From a bacterium (GTDB lineage Bacteria; Auribacterota; UBA6266): DNA of 64,000 bases. The notes below the pieces were generated by a model. That model saw only the letters and a list, made by a program, of their open reading frames with translations. It was not told the origin of the DNA and did no database searches. A program made the position numbers and the translations under genes. The stretch's first letter is position 1; every line of letters begins with the position of its first letter. Below, in pieces: positions 50,365 through 58,517 of the stretch. The stretch is from the NCBI GenBank assembly GCA_023228325.1, contig JALOBK010000001.1, positions 186,001 through 250,000 of the forward strand, read 5' to 3'.

Positions 50365-51108
50365 TTACTGAACTTCAACTGACGCATTTTCATCAAAAGG
50401 GTTTGTCCTCATCGCGAGAGAGAAAAGGTAAGGATAATTGGATTTTAAATGCCGCATGTAATCCAGCCATTCCGCTATTAAAAGATGATAAACCCTTTTT
50501 ATATCTCCCTCCAGATGTTCGTAATCGCGCCCGGGTAATCCATGCAGGGTTTTCCTGTGAATAAGTTCTTCCGTTAAATGAAACACTGCCCAGAGAAGAT
50601 TTGTGAATGCGTCATGTTCCAGCAGGTTGGGGTTTTCCAGAAGATTCAGCAGAAACTGCCTTTTATCCTTTAAAAATTTCTTAACATGCTCTAAGTCGCC
50701 TTTTTTACTGTCAATATTATAACTGTGCTGTTTAACATGTCTGCACATCTTCAAGAATTCCTTTTCAGACCAGTCATTTGTTACCACCAGTTTCTGTGTA
50801 ATCTTAAAAGCTTCCGTATCAAAAGCGGAAAAAGCTTTAAGCAGTTCCGTTCCGACTTCGCTGAAGAAAGCTCCTATAACCATATTCAGTTTATTAAGCA
50901 TCGCTTTCTTTTCCCTGTGGTGCAGTAACTGGTGCAAGACCATGGTTACAAGCAAAACTTCAATGAAAACAAACCCTATATCCCCGATAAGATATAAAAA
51001 GATATGGTGAGCATCCCTGAAAATCAAAAAATGGGCGTAATAAACAAGCGCGGATAAAACTATCAGCGCAAGCCCTAACAAAACCTGCCAGGTTAAAAGC
51101 TTTTTCAT
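50365..51108 (-). CDS. Membrane protein of unknown function
   Basis: 247 residues with two N-terminal helices (WQVLLGLALIVLSALVYYAHF and LIGDIGFVFIEVLLVTMVL) and a long helical cytoplasmic domain with scattered His and Leu (CRHVKQHSYNIDSKK, LHGLPGRDYEHLEGDIKRVYHLLIAEW). No named family recognised. It lies between trpB2 and the decarboxylase, 12 and 33 bases away, so it is part of the same transcription unit. Confidence 0.7.
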   Translation of the reverse strand: MKKLLTWQVLLGLALIVLSALVYYAHFLIFRDAHHIFLYLIGDIGFVFIEVLLVTMVLHQLLHHREKKAMLNKLNMVIGAFFSEVGTELLKAFSAFDTEAFKITQKLVVTNDWSEKEFLKMCRHVKQHSYNIDSKKGDLEHVKKFLKDKRQFLLNLLENPNLLEHDAFTNLLWAVFHLTEELIHRKTLHGLPGRDYEHLEGDIKRVYHLLIAEWLDYMRHLKSNYPYLFSLAMRTNPFDENASVEVQ

Positions 51109-51120
51109 TTTAATTCCCTT

Positions 51121-52494
51121 CTATCCGTCTACTTTAGGCAAACCTCTCAACGATTCCAGCGATTTTTGGATTTCCGAATCGGGAAGGTGGTATTCAGTCA
51201 GTTCCCCGTCTAAAAATTTTTTATAACCGGCCAGATCCATTAAACCGTGACCGCTGAAATTCATTAGTATAACTTTTTCTTTTCCCTCTTCTTTGGCTTT
51301 CTTCGCTTCATCAATAACGCAGGCCACCGCGTGACTGGTTTCGGGAGCGCATATTATACCCTCGGTTTTAGCCCACGTAATAGCGGATTCGTAACACTTA
51401 ATCTGGTCAAACGCTCTCGGCTCAAGCAACCCTTCTTTTACCGCATGGCTCACAAGAGGCGCCATGCCGTGGTACCTTAAGCCGCCCGCGTGAATCGGCG
51501 GAGGCACAAAATTGTGTCCCAGCGTATACATTGCAAGTAACGGCGTCATGCACGCGGTGTCGCCGTGGTCGTAAGCAAAAGGCCCTTTTGTCAGGGTCGG
51601 GCATGCCGTCGGTTCGGTGGGAATCACTGTAATATCCTTGCCGTTGATCTTTTCATAAACAAAAGGAAATGCCAGACCGGCAAAATTACTTCCGCCGCCG
51701 GCGCATCCTATAACTATATCGGGCAGTTTTTCGCCCACTTTCTCCAGTTGCTTTTTTGCTTCCAGCCCGATGATCGTCTGGTGCAGCATAACAAAGTTAA
51801 GCACGCTTCCCAGAGAATATCTTGTTTCCCCTGTTTTATCCTTCACAGCTTCTTCTATCGCTTCGCTGATAGCTATCCCCAGGCTTCCGGGCGTATCGGG
51901 CATTTCTTTTAAAATCTTTCTTCCGAATTCTGTTTCATTGCTCGGGCTGGATACACATTTGCCGCCCCACACCCGCATCATAGTCTTACGCATGGGCTTC
52001 TGGTCAAAACTTATTCTGACCATATAAACTTTACATCCGAGGCCGACGATCTTACAGGCAAAAGAAAGCGCGCTTCCCCACTGTCCGGCGCCTGTTTCAG
52101 TGGTAAGTTTTTTAATGCCGAACTGTTTGTTATACCACGCCTGGGCAACAGCCGTATTCGGTTTATGGCTTCCCGGAGGGCTGACACTTTCATCTTTGTA
52201 ATAAATGCGCGCGGGAGTATCCAGATGTTTTTCAAGATAAACAGCTCTTCTTAACGGACTGGGCCTCCACCTGTAAAGAATTTCAAGTATTTCTTCCGGA
52301 ATATCTATCCAGCGCTTTTCGCTGGCTTCCTGCTCTATCAGATTCATTGGGAACACGGGAGCAAGCATATCCGGAGTTAATGGTTTACCATCCGGACCTA
52401 CGGGAGGTTTAGGTTTATTAGCGAAATCTCCTATAATGTTGTACCACTGCCGGGGAATATCTTTTTCCTCCAATAAAATCTTTCTGTCAACCAT
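51121..52494 (-). CDS. trpB2: TrpB2-type tryptophan synthase beta chain
   Basis: 457 residues, longer than the standard TrpB, as in the TrpB2 group. PLP lysine K111 in PPGSHKPNTA, ETGAGQWGSAL, the phosphate-binding loop CAGGGSNFAG and NFSGHG at the end. TrpB2 makes tryptophan from indole and serine without a TrpA partner; salvage of indole is a proposed role. No trpA or other trp genes are near. An extended -10 promoter TGTGATAAAAT lies about 95 bases upstream. Confidence 0.93.
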   Translation of the reverse strand: MVDRKILLEEKDIPRQWYNIIGDFANKPKPPVGPDGKPLTPDMLAPVFPMNLIEQEASEKRWIDIPEEILEILYRWRPSPLRRAVYLEKHLDTPARIYYKDESVSPPGSHKPNTAVAQAWYNKQFGIKKLTTETGAGQWGSALSFACKIVGLGCKVYMVRISFDQKPMRKTMMRVWGGKCVSSPSNETEFGRKILKEMPDTPGSLGIAISEAIEEAVKDKTGETRYSLGSVLNFVMLHQTIIGLEAKKQLEKVGEKLPDIVIGCAGGGSNFAGLAFPFVYEKINGKDITVIPTEPTACPTLTKGPFAYDHGDTACMTPLLAMYTLGHNFVPPPIHAGGLRYHGMAPLVSHAVKEGLLEPRAFDQIKCYESAITWAKTEGIICAPETSHAVACVIDEAKKAKEEGKEKVILMNFSGHGLMDLAGYKKFLDGELTEYHLPDSEIQKSLESLRGLPKVDG

Positions 52495-52587
52495 AGTTGC
52501 CTCCTTTATATAATGTGTGGATTTAAACTTTTTTAAACAAATAAAGGCATAAAAAAATACATACCATGCTTAGAAGGTTACCCGGAT

Positions 52588-52600
52588 ATTTTATCACAGG
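52588..52600 (-). promoter_or_regulatory. Possible extended -10 promoter of trpB2
   Basis: Minus strand CCTGTGATAAAAT with TAAAAT at 52588-52593. This -10 and its TGTG extension match the four TTGTAA promoters, but the -35 position reads AGGATT, so activity may need the extended -10 or an activator. Confidence 0.4.
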
Positions 52601-52637
52601 AAGGAAAAATAATCCTGTTTTTATCGTTCTAAAGTTC

Positions 52638-53774
52638 CTAAAAACTCACATAATTCGATGCTTTTTGCAGAAGTTTATTCACTTTTCCTATATCTCCCAT
52701 ATGACTGATGCGGTGTTTGTTCGCGCGAAGAGAAAGTATGCGGTTGACGGTAATTTCCCCCAGGCCGGGCACGCGGAGAAGTTCGTATTTGTCGGCTTTG
52801 TTGACGTTAACGGGAAACTTATCCATATTACTCAACGCCCAGGCTTCTTTCGGGTCATTCGCAAGGGGAAGATTGCCTTTTGAATCGAACGGAATTTCAC
52901 CGGATTTAAATCCGTATTTTCTCATCAGCCAATCCGCCTGATAAAGGCGGTGCTCTCTTGTCAGCATCTCGGCGTTGGATAAGGCGGAATTTTCGCCCGA
53001 TAACGAAGGTTCGCCGAGCCCTCTCTGGTAGGCGCTGAAATATACGCGGTGGAAATTGAGCCGCCTGTAAAGTCCCCACGAATAGGATACAATATCCCTG
53101 TCGCTCTCACCCGCCGCGCCGACCACAAACTGTGTGGTCTGTTTTACATGGCTGTAGCGCGAACCTTTCTGAGTCAGGCTGCTTATAAGTTTGATGGGGC
53201 GGATAATATCTTTTATATAATTTTTCGCTTTTGAAAGCTCTTTGAAATTTTTTTCGCCGGCGGTTTCTATGTTAAGCGAAACAGCATTTGCAAGCGCCAG
53301 CGCCTGGCGAATCGCTTCATCGGACGCGCCGGGCAGTATTTTAAGATGGATATATCCCCTGAAATTTTTTGTCCGGAGCATACGCGCCGTTCCAATAAGC
53401 ATATCCATCGTCCTGTCGGGTGTGCCTATAACGCCGCTGCTTAAAAAAAGGCCGCTCACTTTTCTCTCGCGGTAATAATCAAAAAAGACACTTACCAGCT
53501 CTTCGGGTTTCAGGCGGCAGCGCCGGGGGTCCATCCCCGCTCTCAAAGGACAATATCTGCAGTCGTTAACGCATTCATTGGAGAGAAGGATTTTAAAAAG
53601 ATAAGTCGTCCGCCCTGCCATAGTCGTTACGGGATAAATCCACCTGTCGTCTTTAGAGCGGACCCTGTGTTCATAGTCGTTTGTCCCGCACGCGCATGCG
53701 AGGTCATACTGCGAGTCGCGAGAAAGAATCGAGAGTTTATCGGACAAACTCGGTTGTTTTATGATTGCCGGCAA
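52638..53774 (-). CDS. Radical SAM protein with helix-hairpin-helix, putative DNA repair/modification
   Basis: 378 residues. Radical SAM cluster C68-x3-C72-x2-C75 (NECVNDCRYCPLR), preceded by an extra cysteine pair (LACACGT), and a C-terminal helix-hairpin-helix domain (VNVNKADKYELLRVPGLGEITVNRIL) that suits DNA binding. It matches what I know of the group annotated as putative DNA modification/repair radical SAM proteins. That group usually has a neighbouring UDG-like partner gene; none is adjacent here. Confidence 0.85.
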   Translation of the reverse strand: MPAIIKQPSLSDKLSILSRDSQYDLACACGTNDYEHRVRSKDDRWIYPVTTMAGRTTYLFKILLSNECVNDCRYCPLRAGMDPRRCRLKPEELVSVFFDYYRERKVSGLFLSSGVIGTPDRTMDMLIGTARMLRTKNFRGYIHLKILPGASDEAIRQALALANAVSLNIETAGEKNFKELSKAKNYIKDIIRPIKLISSLTQKGSRYSHVKQTTQFVVGAAGESDRDIVSYSWGLYRRLNFHRVYFSAYQRGLGEPSLSGENSALSNAEMLTREHRLYQADWLMRKYGFKSGEIPFDSKGNLPLANDPKEAWALSNMDKFPVNVNKADKYELLRVPGLGEITVNRILSLRANKHRISHMGDIGKVNKLLQKASNYVSF

Positions 53775-53791
53775 CGTTTTTATCCTGTTTT

Positions 53792-54286
53792 TTATTTAAG
53801 CTCAGATTCATATCTTTTTAAAAAAAGCTTGTCTTTTTCTCTGCCTGCAATCTTTTTCGACAGGAGCAGATCTCTCAAACTTCCGGTTTTTACAGGAATA
53901 TTTTCTACATTAAAAATTTCAGCGTTGTTATTTATCTCCGAAAAACTTAAACCGCTTATCTGAAGAAGTATCTCAATAACAATTCCATACGGGTCACTTG
54001 CCACAATAACCTTTTTATTTCTTATAATATCGCGCAAATCTTTGTCGGCATATTCTTTCATATTGTTTTCATCTTCTTTAACGGATAAATTCATATCTAT
54101 CCTTTTTAAACACCGGCAGCATTTCTTTACATTCTCTACAACAGGTTCAATAAAAATATCAAGGTCGTTAGTCGCAAAAGAATTTTCCGCGGATTTGGAA
54201 TAAAAATTTATTCCGAACAGTCCGACTACAACATACCTGACACCTTCCTTATTAAGGTTTTTTAAAGTTTCAAAATATGCATTCAT
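53792..54286 (-). CDS. Minimal nucleotidyltransferase, likely toxin of an HTH/NTase pair
   Basis: 164 residues with GVRYVVVGLFGINFYS and TNDLDIFIEP, the G-x-x-A-like and D-x-D pattern of DNA polymerase beta-type nucleotidyltransferases, near the N-terminus. The rest is helical with a Lys-rich end (KKIAGREKDKLFLKRYES). It overlaps the XRE regulator gene by four bases (ATGA), the common layout of antitoxin-toxin pairs. Toxicity is inferred from the layout and the family. Confidence 0.7.
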   Translation of the reverse strand: MNAYFETLKNLNKEGVRYVVVGLFGINFYSKSAENSFATNDLDIFIEPVVENVKKCCRCLKRIDMNLSVKEDENNMKEYADKDLRDIIRNKKVIVASDPYGIVIEILLQISGLSFSEINNNAEIFNVENIPVKTGSLRDLLLSKKIAGREKDKLFLKRYESELK

Positions 54287-54630
54287 TTCATCCTGCCTTT
54301 TTTAACCTTATCAAAAAATTCCCGCCTTGCAAAAAAGACATTAAAGACCCAGGCTTTGTCTTCCTTCTGGTATGGAGCATTCTGTATAAGAGCGATTTTG
54401 CGATTCATCTCCGGGTTATCATAGGGTTCCCGATAAGTTTTTGAAGTTGATATAACATCGTTAAAAGAACACCCCAAAAACTTGACTACTCTTTCAAGCT
54501 TACTAATTGACAGACTCCTTTTACCTGAATCAATAAGAGATATATTACTCTTATAAAAACCCAGTTTCTTACATAACTCCGCAACCTTATATCCCCTGGA
54601 ATGACACGCTTCCTTTATCCTGTACTGCAT
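54283..54630 (-). CDS. XRE-type HTH regulator, likely antitoxin
   Basis: Start at ATG 54630 (MQYRIKEACHSRGYK) with GGCGGG upstream. An XRE-type HTH lies at residues about 5-60 (CHSRGYKVAELCKKLGFYKSNISLIDSGKRSLSISKLERVVKFLG) and a short tail follows (NVFFARREFFDKVKK). The frame is open to 54663 but would start inside the operator. A perfect 10-bp palindrome overlaps the promoter, so the product likely represses itself. Confidence 0.78.
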   Translation of the reverse strand: MQYRIKEACHSRGYKVAELCKKLGFYKSNISLIDSGKRSLSISKLERVVKFLGCSFNDVISTSKTYREPYDNPEMNRKIALIQNAPYQKEDKAWVFNVFFARREFFDKVKKGRMK

Positions 54631-54652
54631 AACTAAACCCGCCTTTTGATAT

Positions 54653-54682
54653 AAAGTTATCATATAGTGATAACTTTGTCAA
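54653..54682 (-). promoter_or_regulatory. Palindromic operator over the HTH/NTase promoter
   Basis: AAAGTTATCA (54653-54662) and TGATAACTTT (54668-54677) are exact inverted repeats around a 5-base centre. The minus-strand promoter TTGACA (54677-54682), 17 bases, TAACTT (54654-54659) lies within it. Confidence 0.8.
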
Positions 54683-54713
54683 GAGGATAGAAGAAGACTT
54701 ATTCCCCTGTTCT

Positions 54714-55517
54714 TCAGCCCAAACTCTCGGCGCTGTAGCGCGCGATGAGGCCTGTGCGCACCGCGTGTTTATAAGTATGGGTAAAGAACAGGCATGCCGC
54801 CAAAATATACACCACAGCGAGGATAACACTGAGCAGCAATGACATCCACGAAACCTGTCCGCCTTCAACAACCGCCCTCATTGCCTCAAAAACATAAGAC
54901 GGCGGCAGGATTTTTGATACAAGCTGCATCCATCCGGGCAAAATAGAAATGGGATACAAAACACCTACAAACGGCGAGACTATCGCCGGTATCGGCCATA
55001 TAAACCACTCCGCCGCAGGCCCCATACGCAGTACAAGAGCGCTGGCGGCAACACCCAACGCTATCCCGAACATAAAAAGTATCAGCAGTATCGGTATAAT
55101 CACTATCCCGTAACTGAAAAATGAAAGCCCGAAAATAACGATTGCCAGGAAAAACATCACTATAATACCCACGGTGCTTGTCGCTATGCTCGATGTAACA
55201 AGCCCCGTTACGTATTCATATATAGAGATAGGCGTGGAAAAAATATTGATAAAGTTACGCGACCAGACGTCTTCGAAAAAAGCCATCGTAACGCCCTGCA
55301 TAATACGTATGAAAAAATCCCACAGCAGGACCGCGCCCAGCAATGCCGGAACAAAATTGAAACCCGCATTCGACACAGAATTAAGGTACCGGGTCAGAAA
55401 CCCCCAGAGGATAATATCCACCGCCACCCAGATAAACAGGGGGAAAACACGCGTAGTGCTGCTGCGTATCAGGTAAAACTGCCTTAAGACTATTGCGCCT
55501 ACACGTTGAAAATTCAT
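54714..55517 (-). CDS. ABC-2 type exporter permease
   Basis: 267 residues with six membrane helices and the ABC-2 signature region (RMGPAAEWFIWPIPAIVSPFVGVLYP). It pairs with the ATPase gene upstream, four bases away. Such pairs export polysaccharide, lipids or drugs. Substrate is unknown; no polysaccharide genes are near. No start ambiguity: ATG at 55517. Confidence 0.9.
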   Translation of the reverse strand: MNFQRVGAIVLRQFYLIRSSTTRVFPLFIWVAVDIILWGFLTRYLNSVSNAGFNFVPALLGAVLLWDFFIRIMQGVTMAFFEDVWSRNFINIFSTPISIYEYVTGLVTSSIATSTVGIIVMFFLAIVIFGLSFFSYGIVIIPILLILFMFGIALGVAASALVLRMGPAAEWFIWPIPAIVSPFVGVLYPISILPGWMQLVSKILPPSYVFEAMRAVVEGGQVSWMSLLLSVILAVVYILAACLFFTHTYKHAVRTGLIARYSAESLG

Positions 55518-55520
55518 AAA

Positions 55521-56267
55521 TTACATCCCCTCCAGGGAAAGCGGCTCGCGGGCGACTTTGATAAAAAGGTTCTCCAAGGTATCCTCGCCGTGCTCGCGGG
55601 GCAATGTTTTGGGATCGCCCTTCAAAAGGATTTTTCCGCGCGAAAGGAAAAACACACGGTCGCAGACGACTTCGACTTCATACATATTATGGGACGTCCA
55701 CAACACCCCGCATCCCCTGCCAGCGACAAATTCGCAGATGTTCGAACGGATATCACGGGCAATCGAAGGGTCAAGAGACGCCGTGGGTTCATCCAGCAGA
55801 AGCAGGTCCGGGCTGTTTATCATAGCTTTTGCCAGGCTGACACGGGTTTGCTCTCCCGAAGAAAGCACGCCGCATTTGGTGTCGCGGAACTTTTTAAGGT
55901 CAAAACGTTCTATAAGCATCTCAACCTGCCGGTCGACATCTTTCACGCCGTATAACATACCGAAAATACGCAGGTTCTGATGAACGGTCATATTGCCGGG
56001 CAAAGGGGCGTACACGGCGGCAAAATTAGCGCGTTTCAGGGCTTCCGTGCGATTGGAATTGATATCTATACCGTCTATGGTTATGGAACCGCTTGTGGGC
56101 TCGAGCACTCCGAGTATCATATTTATCGTCGTAGTCTTCCCCGCGCCGTTCGGCCCGAGCAGGCCGACAATCTCGTTGCAGTCCACTTTAAACGAAATAT
56201 CATTTACCGCAAGCGTATCGCCGTAAACTTTCTTTAAATTGCTGACCAGAAGCGCTTCTTCGCCCAT
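55521..56267 (-). CDS. ABC exporter ATPase
   Basis: 248 residues, Walker A GPNGAGKTT, signature LSSGEQTRVSLA, Walker B LLLLDEPTASLD, switch histidine in LWTSHNMYEVE. Partner of the ABC-2 permease that follows. The gene for a secretin-domain protein lies 10 bases upstream, so all three may be one operon. Confidence 0.93.
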   Translation of the reverse strand: MGEEALLVSNLKKVYGDTLAVNDISFKVDCNEIVGLLGPNGAGKTTTINMILGVLEPTSGSITIDGIDINSNRTEALKRANFAAVYAPLPGNMTVHQNLRIFGMLYGVKDVDRQVEMLIERFDLKKFRDTKCGVLSSGEQTRVSLAKAMINSPDLLLLDEPTASLDPSIARDIRSNICEFVAGRGCGVLWTSHNMYEVEVVCDRVFFLSRGKILLKGDPKTLPREHGEDTLENLFIKVAREPLSLEGM

Positions 56268-56276
56268 AACTATCCT

Positions 56277-56843
56277 TTATTTCATTATCCTCGGCGTCAG
56301 TATTATATCAAGGCTCGAGGATTTGCTCGACTTGAAAAACGTCCCGGAAAAATCCTTATCCTGAATAAGCCCGCCTATGGAAATGCTCTGTCCGTCAACC
56401 GCTATCACGGTCGTGGAAAGGCTTTTTACATCTATGATTTGTTTCTTTCTATCTATAACGGCGCTTATCTCGGGCACAAGTTCTATCTCTATATAATTCC
56501 CTTTTATTTTAGGCGTGACTTTCAGGCTTGTGCCGACCTTTTTAAATGTTATGTCTTTAGACACTATATACCCGTACCGGTAAAAATAATCTATGTAATA
56601 AGTCGCGAACGGGACATCCTCGCCCACCCTGATGGTAGCCGTCAGCCCGTCCGATACCACTACAAACTGCTTTGAATATTTCGAACTTGTCTGGTTGCGC
56701 ACCACAATCTTATTCTTGGAATACTGTACGCCCCCGCCGGACTCTTTAAACTCCACCTCTATGGAAATATTGCGAGGCAGGGCGTAAGCAGATACACATG
56801 AAAAAACCAGGAACAGATATATAAGAAACTTAATTTTTCTCAT
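56277..56843 (-). CDS. Short secreted protein with secretin-like domain
   Basis: 188 residues: signal peptide (IKFLIYLFLVFSCVSAYA) and a body resembling the C-terminal secretin domain of GspD/PilQ proteins: RVGEDVPFATYYI, GTSLKVTPKIKGNYIEIELVPE, TTVIAVDGQSISIGGLIQ and LDIILTPRI. Full secretins are 400-700 residues with N-domains; this has only the beta-domain part. It could be a small outer-membrane ring component or a secretin relative used elsewhere. It precedes an ABC exporter ATPase by 10 bases, an unusual partner. Confidence 0.65.
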   Translation of the reverse strand: MRKIKFLIYLFLVFSCVSAYALPRNISIEVEFKESGGGVQYSKNKIVVRNQTSSKYSKQFVVVSDGLTATIRVGEDVPFATYYIDYFYRYGYIVSKDITFKKVGTSLKVTPKIKGNYIEIELVPEISAVIDRKKQIIDVKSLSTTVIAVDGQSISIGGLIQDKDFSGTFFKSSKSSSLDIILTPRIMK

Positions 56844-56873
56844 TTGATTTTTCAGCTTTTACGATTTTAGCTC

Positions 56874-56901
56874 TTGACAACATTTTCACATATGATATAT
56901 T
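56874..56901 (+). promoter_or_regulatory. Plus-strand promoter of a small RNA
   Basis: TTGACA (56874-56879), 16-base spacer, TATATT (56896-56901) on the plus strand, pointing at the hairpin 56918-56964. There is no plus-strand gene downstream. Confidence 0.65.
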
Positions 56902-56907
56902 TCTATT

Positions 56908-56964
56908 GAATTACGATAAGAGGCTATCCAAAGGGTTCCGTCCCGCGGTAATGCCTCTTTTTTT
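56908..56964 (+). ncRNA. Candidate small RNA with intrinsic terminator
   Basis: From the predicted start near 56908 the RNA folds AAGAGGC (56918-56924) with GCCTCTT (56953-56959), followed by a run of T to 56964. The 28-base interior contains GGG/CCC (56933-56935 with 56942-56944). It would be about 55 nt and noncoding. It could be antisense-like or a leaderless regulatory RNA; both flanking genes are on the minus strand. The terminator shape is strong, so transcription from the plus strand is the open point. Confidence 0.5.
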
Positions 56965-57451
56965 ATCCCTGACAACCCAATTTATTTCTTAGCCCATTCA
57001 TAAACAGCATATACGGAGCAAACCTCCTCAGCAAGGATGAGAAACTATATCTATTTGGAATAACAAGTTTCAACAGTTTATCCCGGCTCTTAAGATATTC
57101 TATCAAACAGTAGAAATCTCCATCTCCTGAAATTATAACCGCTTTATCATAATTAGGATATTCTATCATAGAATGAAGCACTAGTTCCGCATCTATATTA
57201 CCTTTGGGTTTTCCATCCGGAAGAATCAATGTCGGCTTAAATATTAAAATATACCCATAGTTCTGCAATCTGGCATAAATGCTCTCATTCGTAACAACAT
57301 ATCCTATGAATATAAATGCTTTTGTGATGTTATATTTATCCTCCATGTATTTTCTAAATCGTTTAAAATCAAGTCTCCAATTCTGTCTCCGAATAGAAAG
57401 ATTTAAATTCTGGCTGTCAATAAATGCGTAATTATTTCCCTTCTGTTTCAC
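56963..57451 (-). CDS. NYN-domain (LabA/DUF88-like) ribonuclease
   Basis: 162 residues. NYN domain acidic residues: AFIDSQN (first Asp), KGNIDAELV (second Asp) and ISGDGDFYCLIEYL (third). NYN proteins are PIN-like RNases or RNA-binding proteins. MKQKGNN at the start is a good fit; no additional C-terminal domain. It stands alone after the small RNA region, with a small Cys protein gene upstream. Confidence 0.88.
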   Translation of the reverse strand: MKQKGNNYAFIDSQNLNLSIRRQNWRLDFKRFRKYMEDKYNITKAFIFIGYVVTNESIYARLQNYGYILIFKPTLILPDGKPKGNIDAELVLHSMIEYPNYDKAVIISGDGDFYCLIEYLKSRDKLLKLVIPNRYSFSSLLRRFAPYMLFMNGLRNKLGCQG

Positions 57452-57514
57452 GCGTTTAATTCCCTTTTGCTTTGCGCATTAAATCAAATCACATAGACAC
57501 AGATATATTACTAA

Positions 57515-57664
57515 TCAGCCTGATTTCTTCTTAGCCACAGCAGAGATAAAGCTTACCGGGCCGTAAACATTTCTCCTGACAATACACACGGCGTTGCAAA
57601 CCCGGCAAAGCTTATTCTCTTTTTCTGTCCTGGGAATGAAGTAACCATTGTTTCTTAAGTACAT
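57515..57664 (-). CDS. Small protein with Cys-x2-Cys motif, 49 aa
   Basis: ATG at 57664 with GGAGGG upstream; 49 codons to the stop at 57515. It reads MYLRNNGYFIPRTEK and has LCRVCNAVCIVRRN, three cysteines in a CxxC-x3-C array that could bind zinc weakly, then GPVSFISAVAKKKSG. Unrecognised. The frame is open upstream to 57709, but that part crosses a palindrome. The CGACA-N6-TGTCG palindrome at 57704-57719 is in its 5' region. Confidence 0.6.
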   Translation of the reverse strand: MYLRNNGYFIPRTEKENKLCRVCNAVCIVRRNVYGPVSFISAVAKKKSG

Positions 57665-57703
57665 ACTACCCTCCGTTTTTGGGAGAATAGTAACATACCC
57701 AAA

Positions 57704-57719
57704 CGACATCGTAATGTCG
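57704..57719. promoter_or_regulatory. CGACA-N6-TGTCG palindrome, 5' of the small Cys protein
   Basis: CGACATCGTAATGTCG. On the minus strand GCGACA followed 17 bases later by TATGTT could be a weak promoter with the palindrome over its -35. Confidence 0.55.
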
Positions 57720-57772
57720 CTGGAATAATTATTTTTATTTAAGCTAAAGAAGAGCTATTGAAAAGATAGGAC

Positions 57773-58330
57773 TTAAAACTCCAAGACAACAGGCTCATCT
57801 CTGTAGCGCGACTTGCCGAGTATGACTTTATTCTCTGCGGGAAGGAGCGTTACATCGCCGTCGTCTCTGTCTCCCAGGGGGCACGTGCGGACAATTGTCA
57901 TAAGCAGGCGGTTATATTTTTCCCCTTCAGCGGTATAACCTGTATCCTTATCAAAACGGACAAAGCAAACGTCCTTGAAAACCCCGGAGCCGCTGCCGCC
58001 CGAGCCTGTAATAAGCACGTGGATGCCATTATCCAATTTTCCGCACCATTTATAATAAAAATACTCGGGGCTATCAGCATCCTGGCATACGACATAGCCG
58101 CTGTCTTCGACCTTAACATCGGAATCATTATACTCATTACTATGCGGGGCGCTTATATCCACGGAAATCGTTGTGGGCAGTCCTCTATCCGAATACCAGC
58201 TTTCGAACTCCTGAACCAATCCGGGGTGAATGGGCTTACCCTGATACATAAATCCCGGTTCAATCTCCGCAAAAAGACCGGATGACAAACAGCATAACGC
58301 GATTAAATAAAAAATAAATGTCACTTTCAC
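57773..58330 (-). CDS. Secreted protein of unknown function
   Basis: 185 residues: signal peptide (VTFIFYLIALCCLSSGLFA) and a body with HVLITGSGGSGSGVF and four or so cysteines (VVCQDADSPEYFYYKWCGK, FKDVCFVRF, TCPLGDRDDG), probably disulfide-bonded. No family recognised. Its stop precedes the palindrome region by about 50 bases; it follows a zinc-ribbon gene by 18 bases. Confidence 0.65.
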   Translation of the reverse strand: MKVTFIFYLIALCCLSSGLFAEIEPGFMYQGKPIHPGLVQEFESWYSDRGLPTTISVDISAPHSNEYNDSDVKVEDSGYVVCQDADSPEYFYYKWCGKLDNGIHVLITGSGGSGSGVFKDVCFVRFDKDTGYTAEGEKYNRLLMTIVRTCPLGDRDDGDVTLLPAENKVILGKSRYRDEPVVLEF

Positions 58331-58348
58331 ATAAACTCCCGTTTTTTG

Positions 58349-58516
58349 TTATCCTCTTTTAATTCTTCTGCCGCAGGAAGGACACTCAACCTCATCGTCA
58401 AGGAAAAGGCTGGAAGGTATCTCTTCCCCGCAATCAGGGCACTTCATACTGTCCGAACCCATACCTACATCATATTCAAGAAAATCATCCAGTAAATCGT
58501 CATCATCCCCAAACAT
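58349..58516 (-). CDS. Small acidic zinc-ribbon protein, 55 aa
   Basis: ATG at 58516 with AAAGGGGG seven bases upstream; stop at 58349-58351. The product has an acidic head (MFGDDDDLLDDFLEYD) and a zinc ribbon with MKCPDCGEEIPSS and VECPSCGRRIKRG, two CPxCG knuckles. It resembles small regulatory zinc ribbons. It lies one base before the end of the TPR gene, so the two are coupled; a partner role is likely. Confidence 0.75.
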   Translation of the reverse strand: MFGDDDDLLDDFLEYDVGMGSDSMKCPDCGEEIPSSLFLDDEVECPSCGRRIKRG

Positions 58517-58517
58517 A

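Noticed and set aside
56908..56964. Cyclic-di-GMP or fluoride riboswitch
   Set aside because: The loop bases do not show the conserved cores of those classes that I know, and no gene follows on the same strand.
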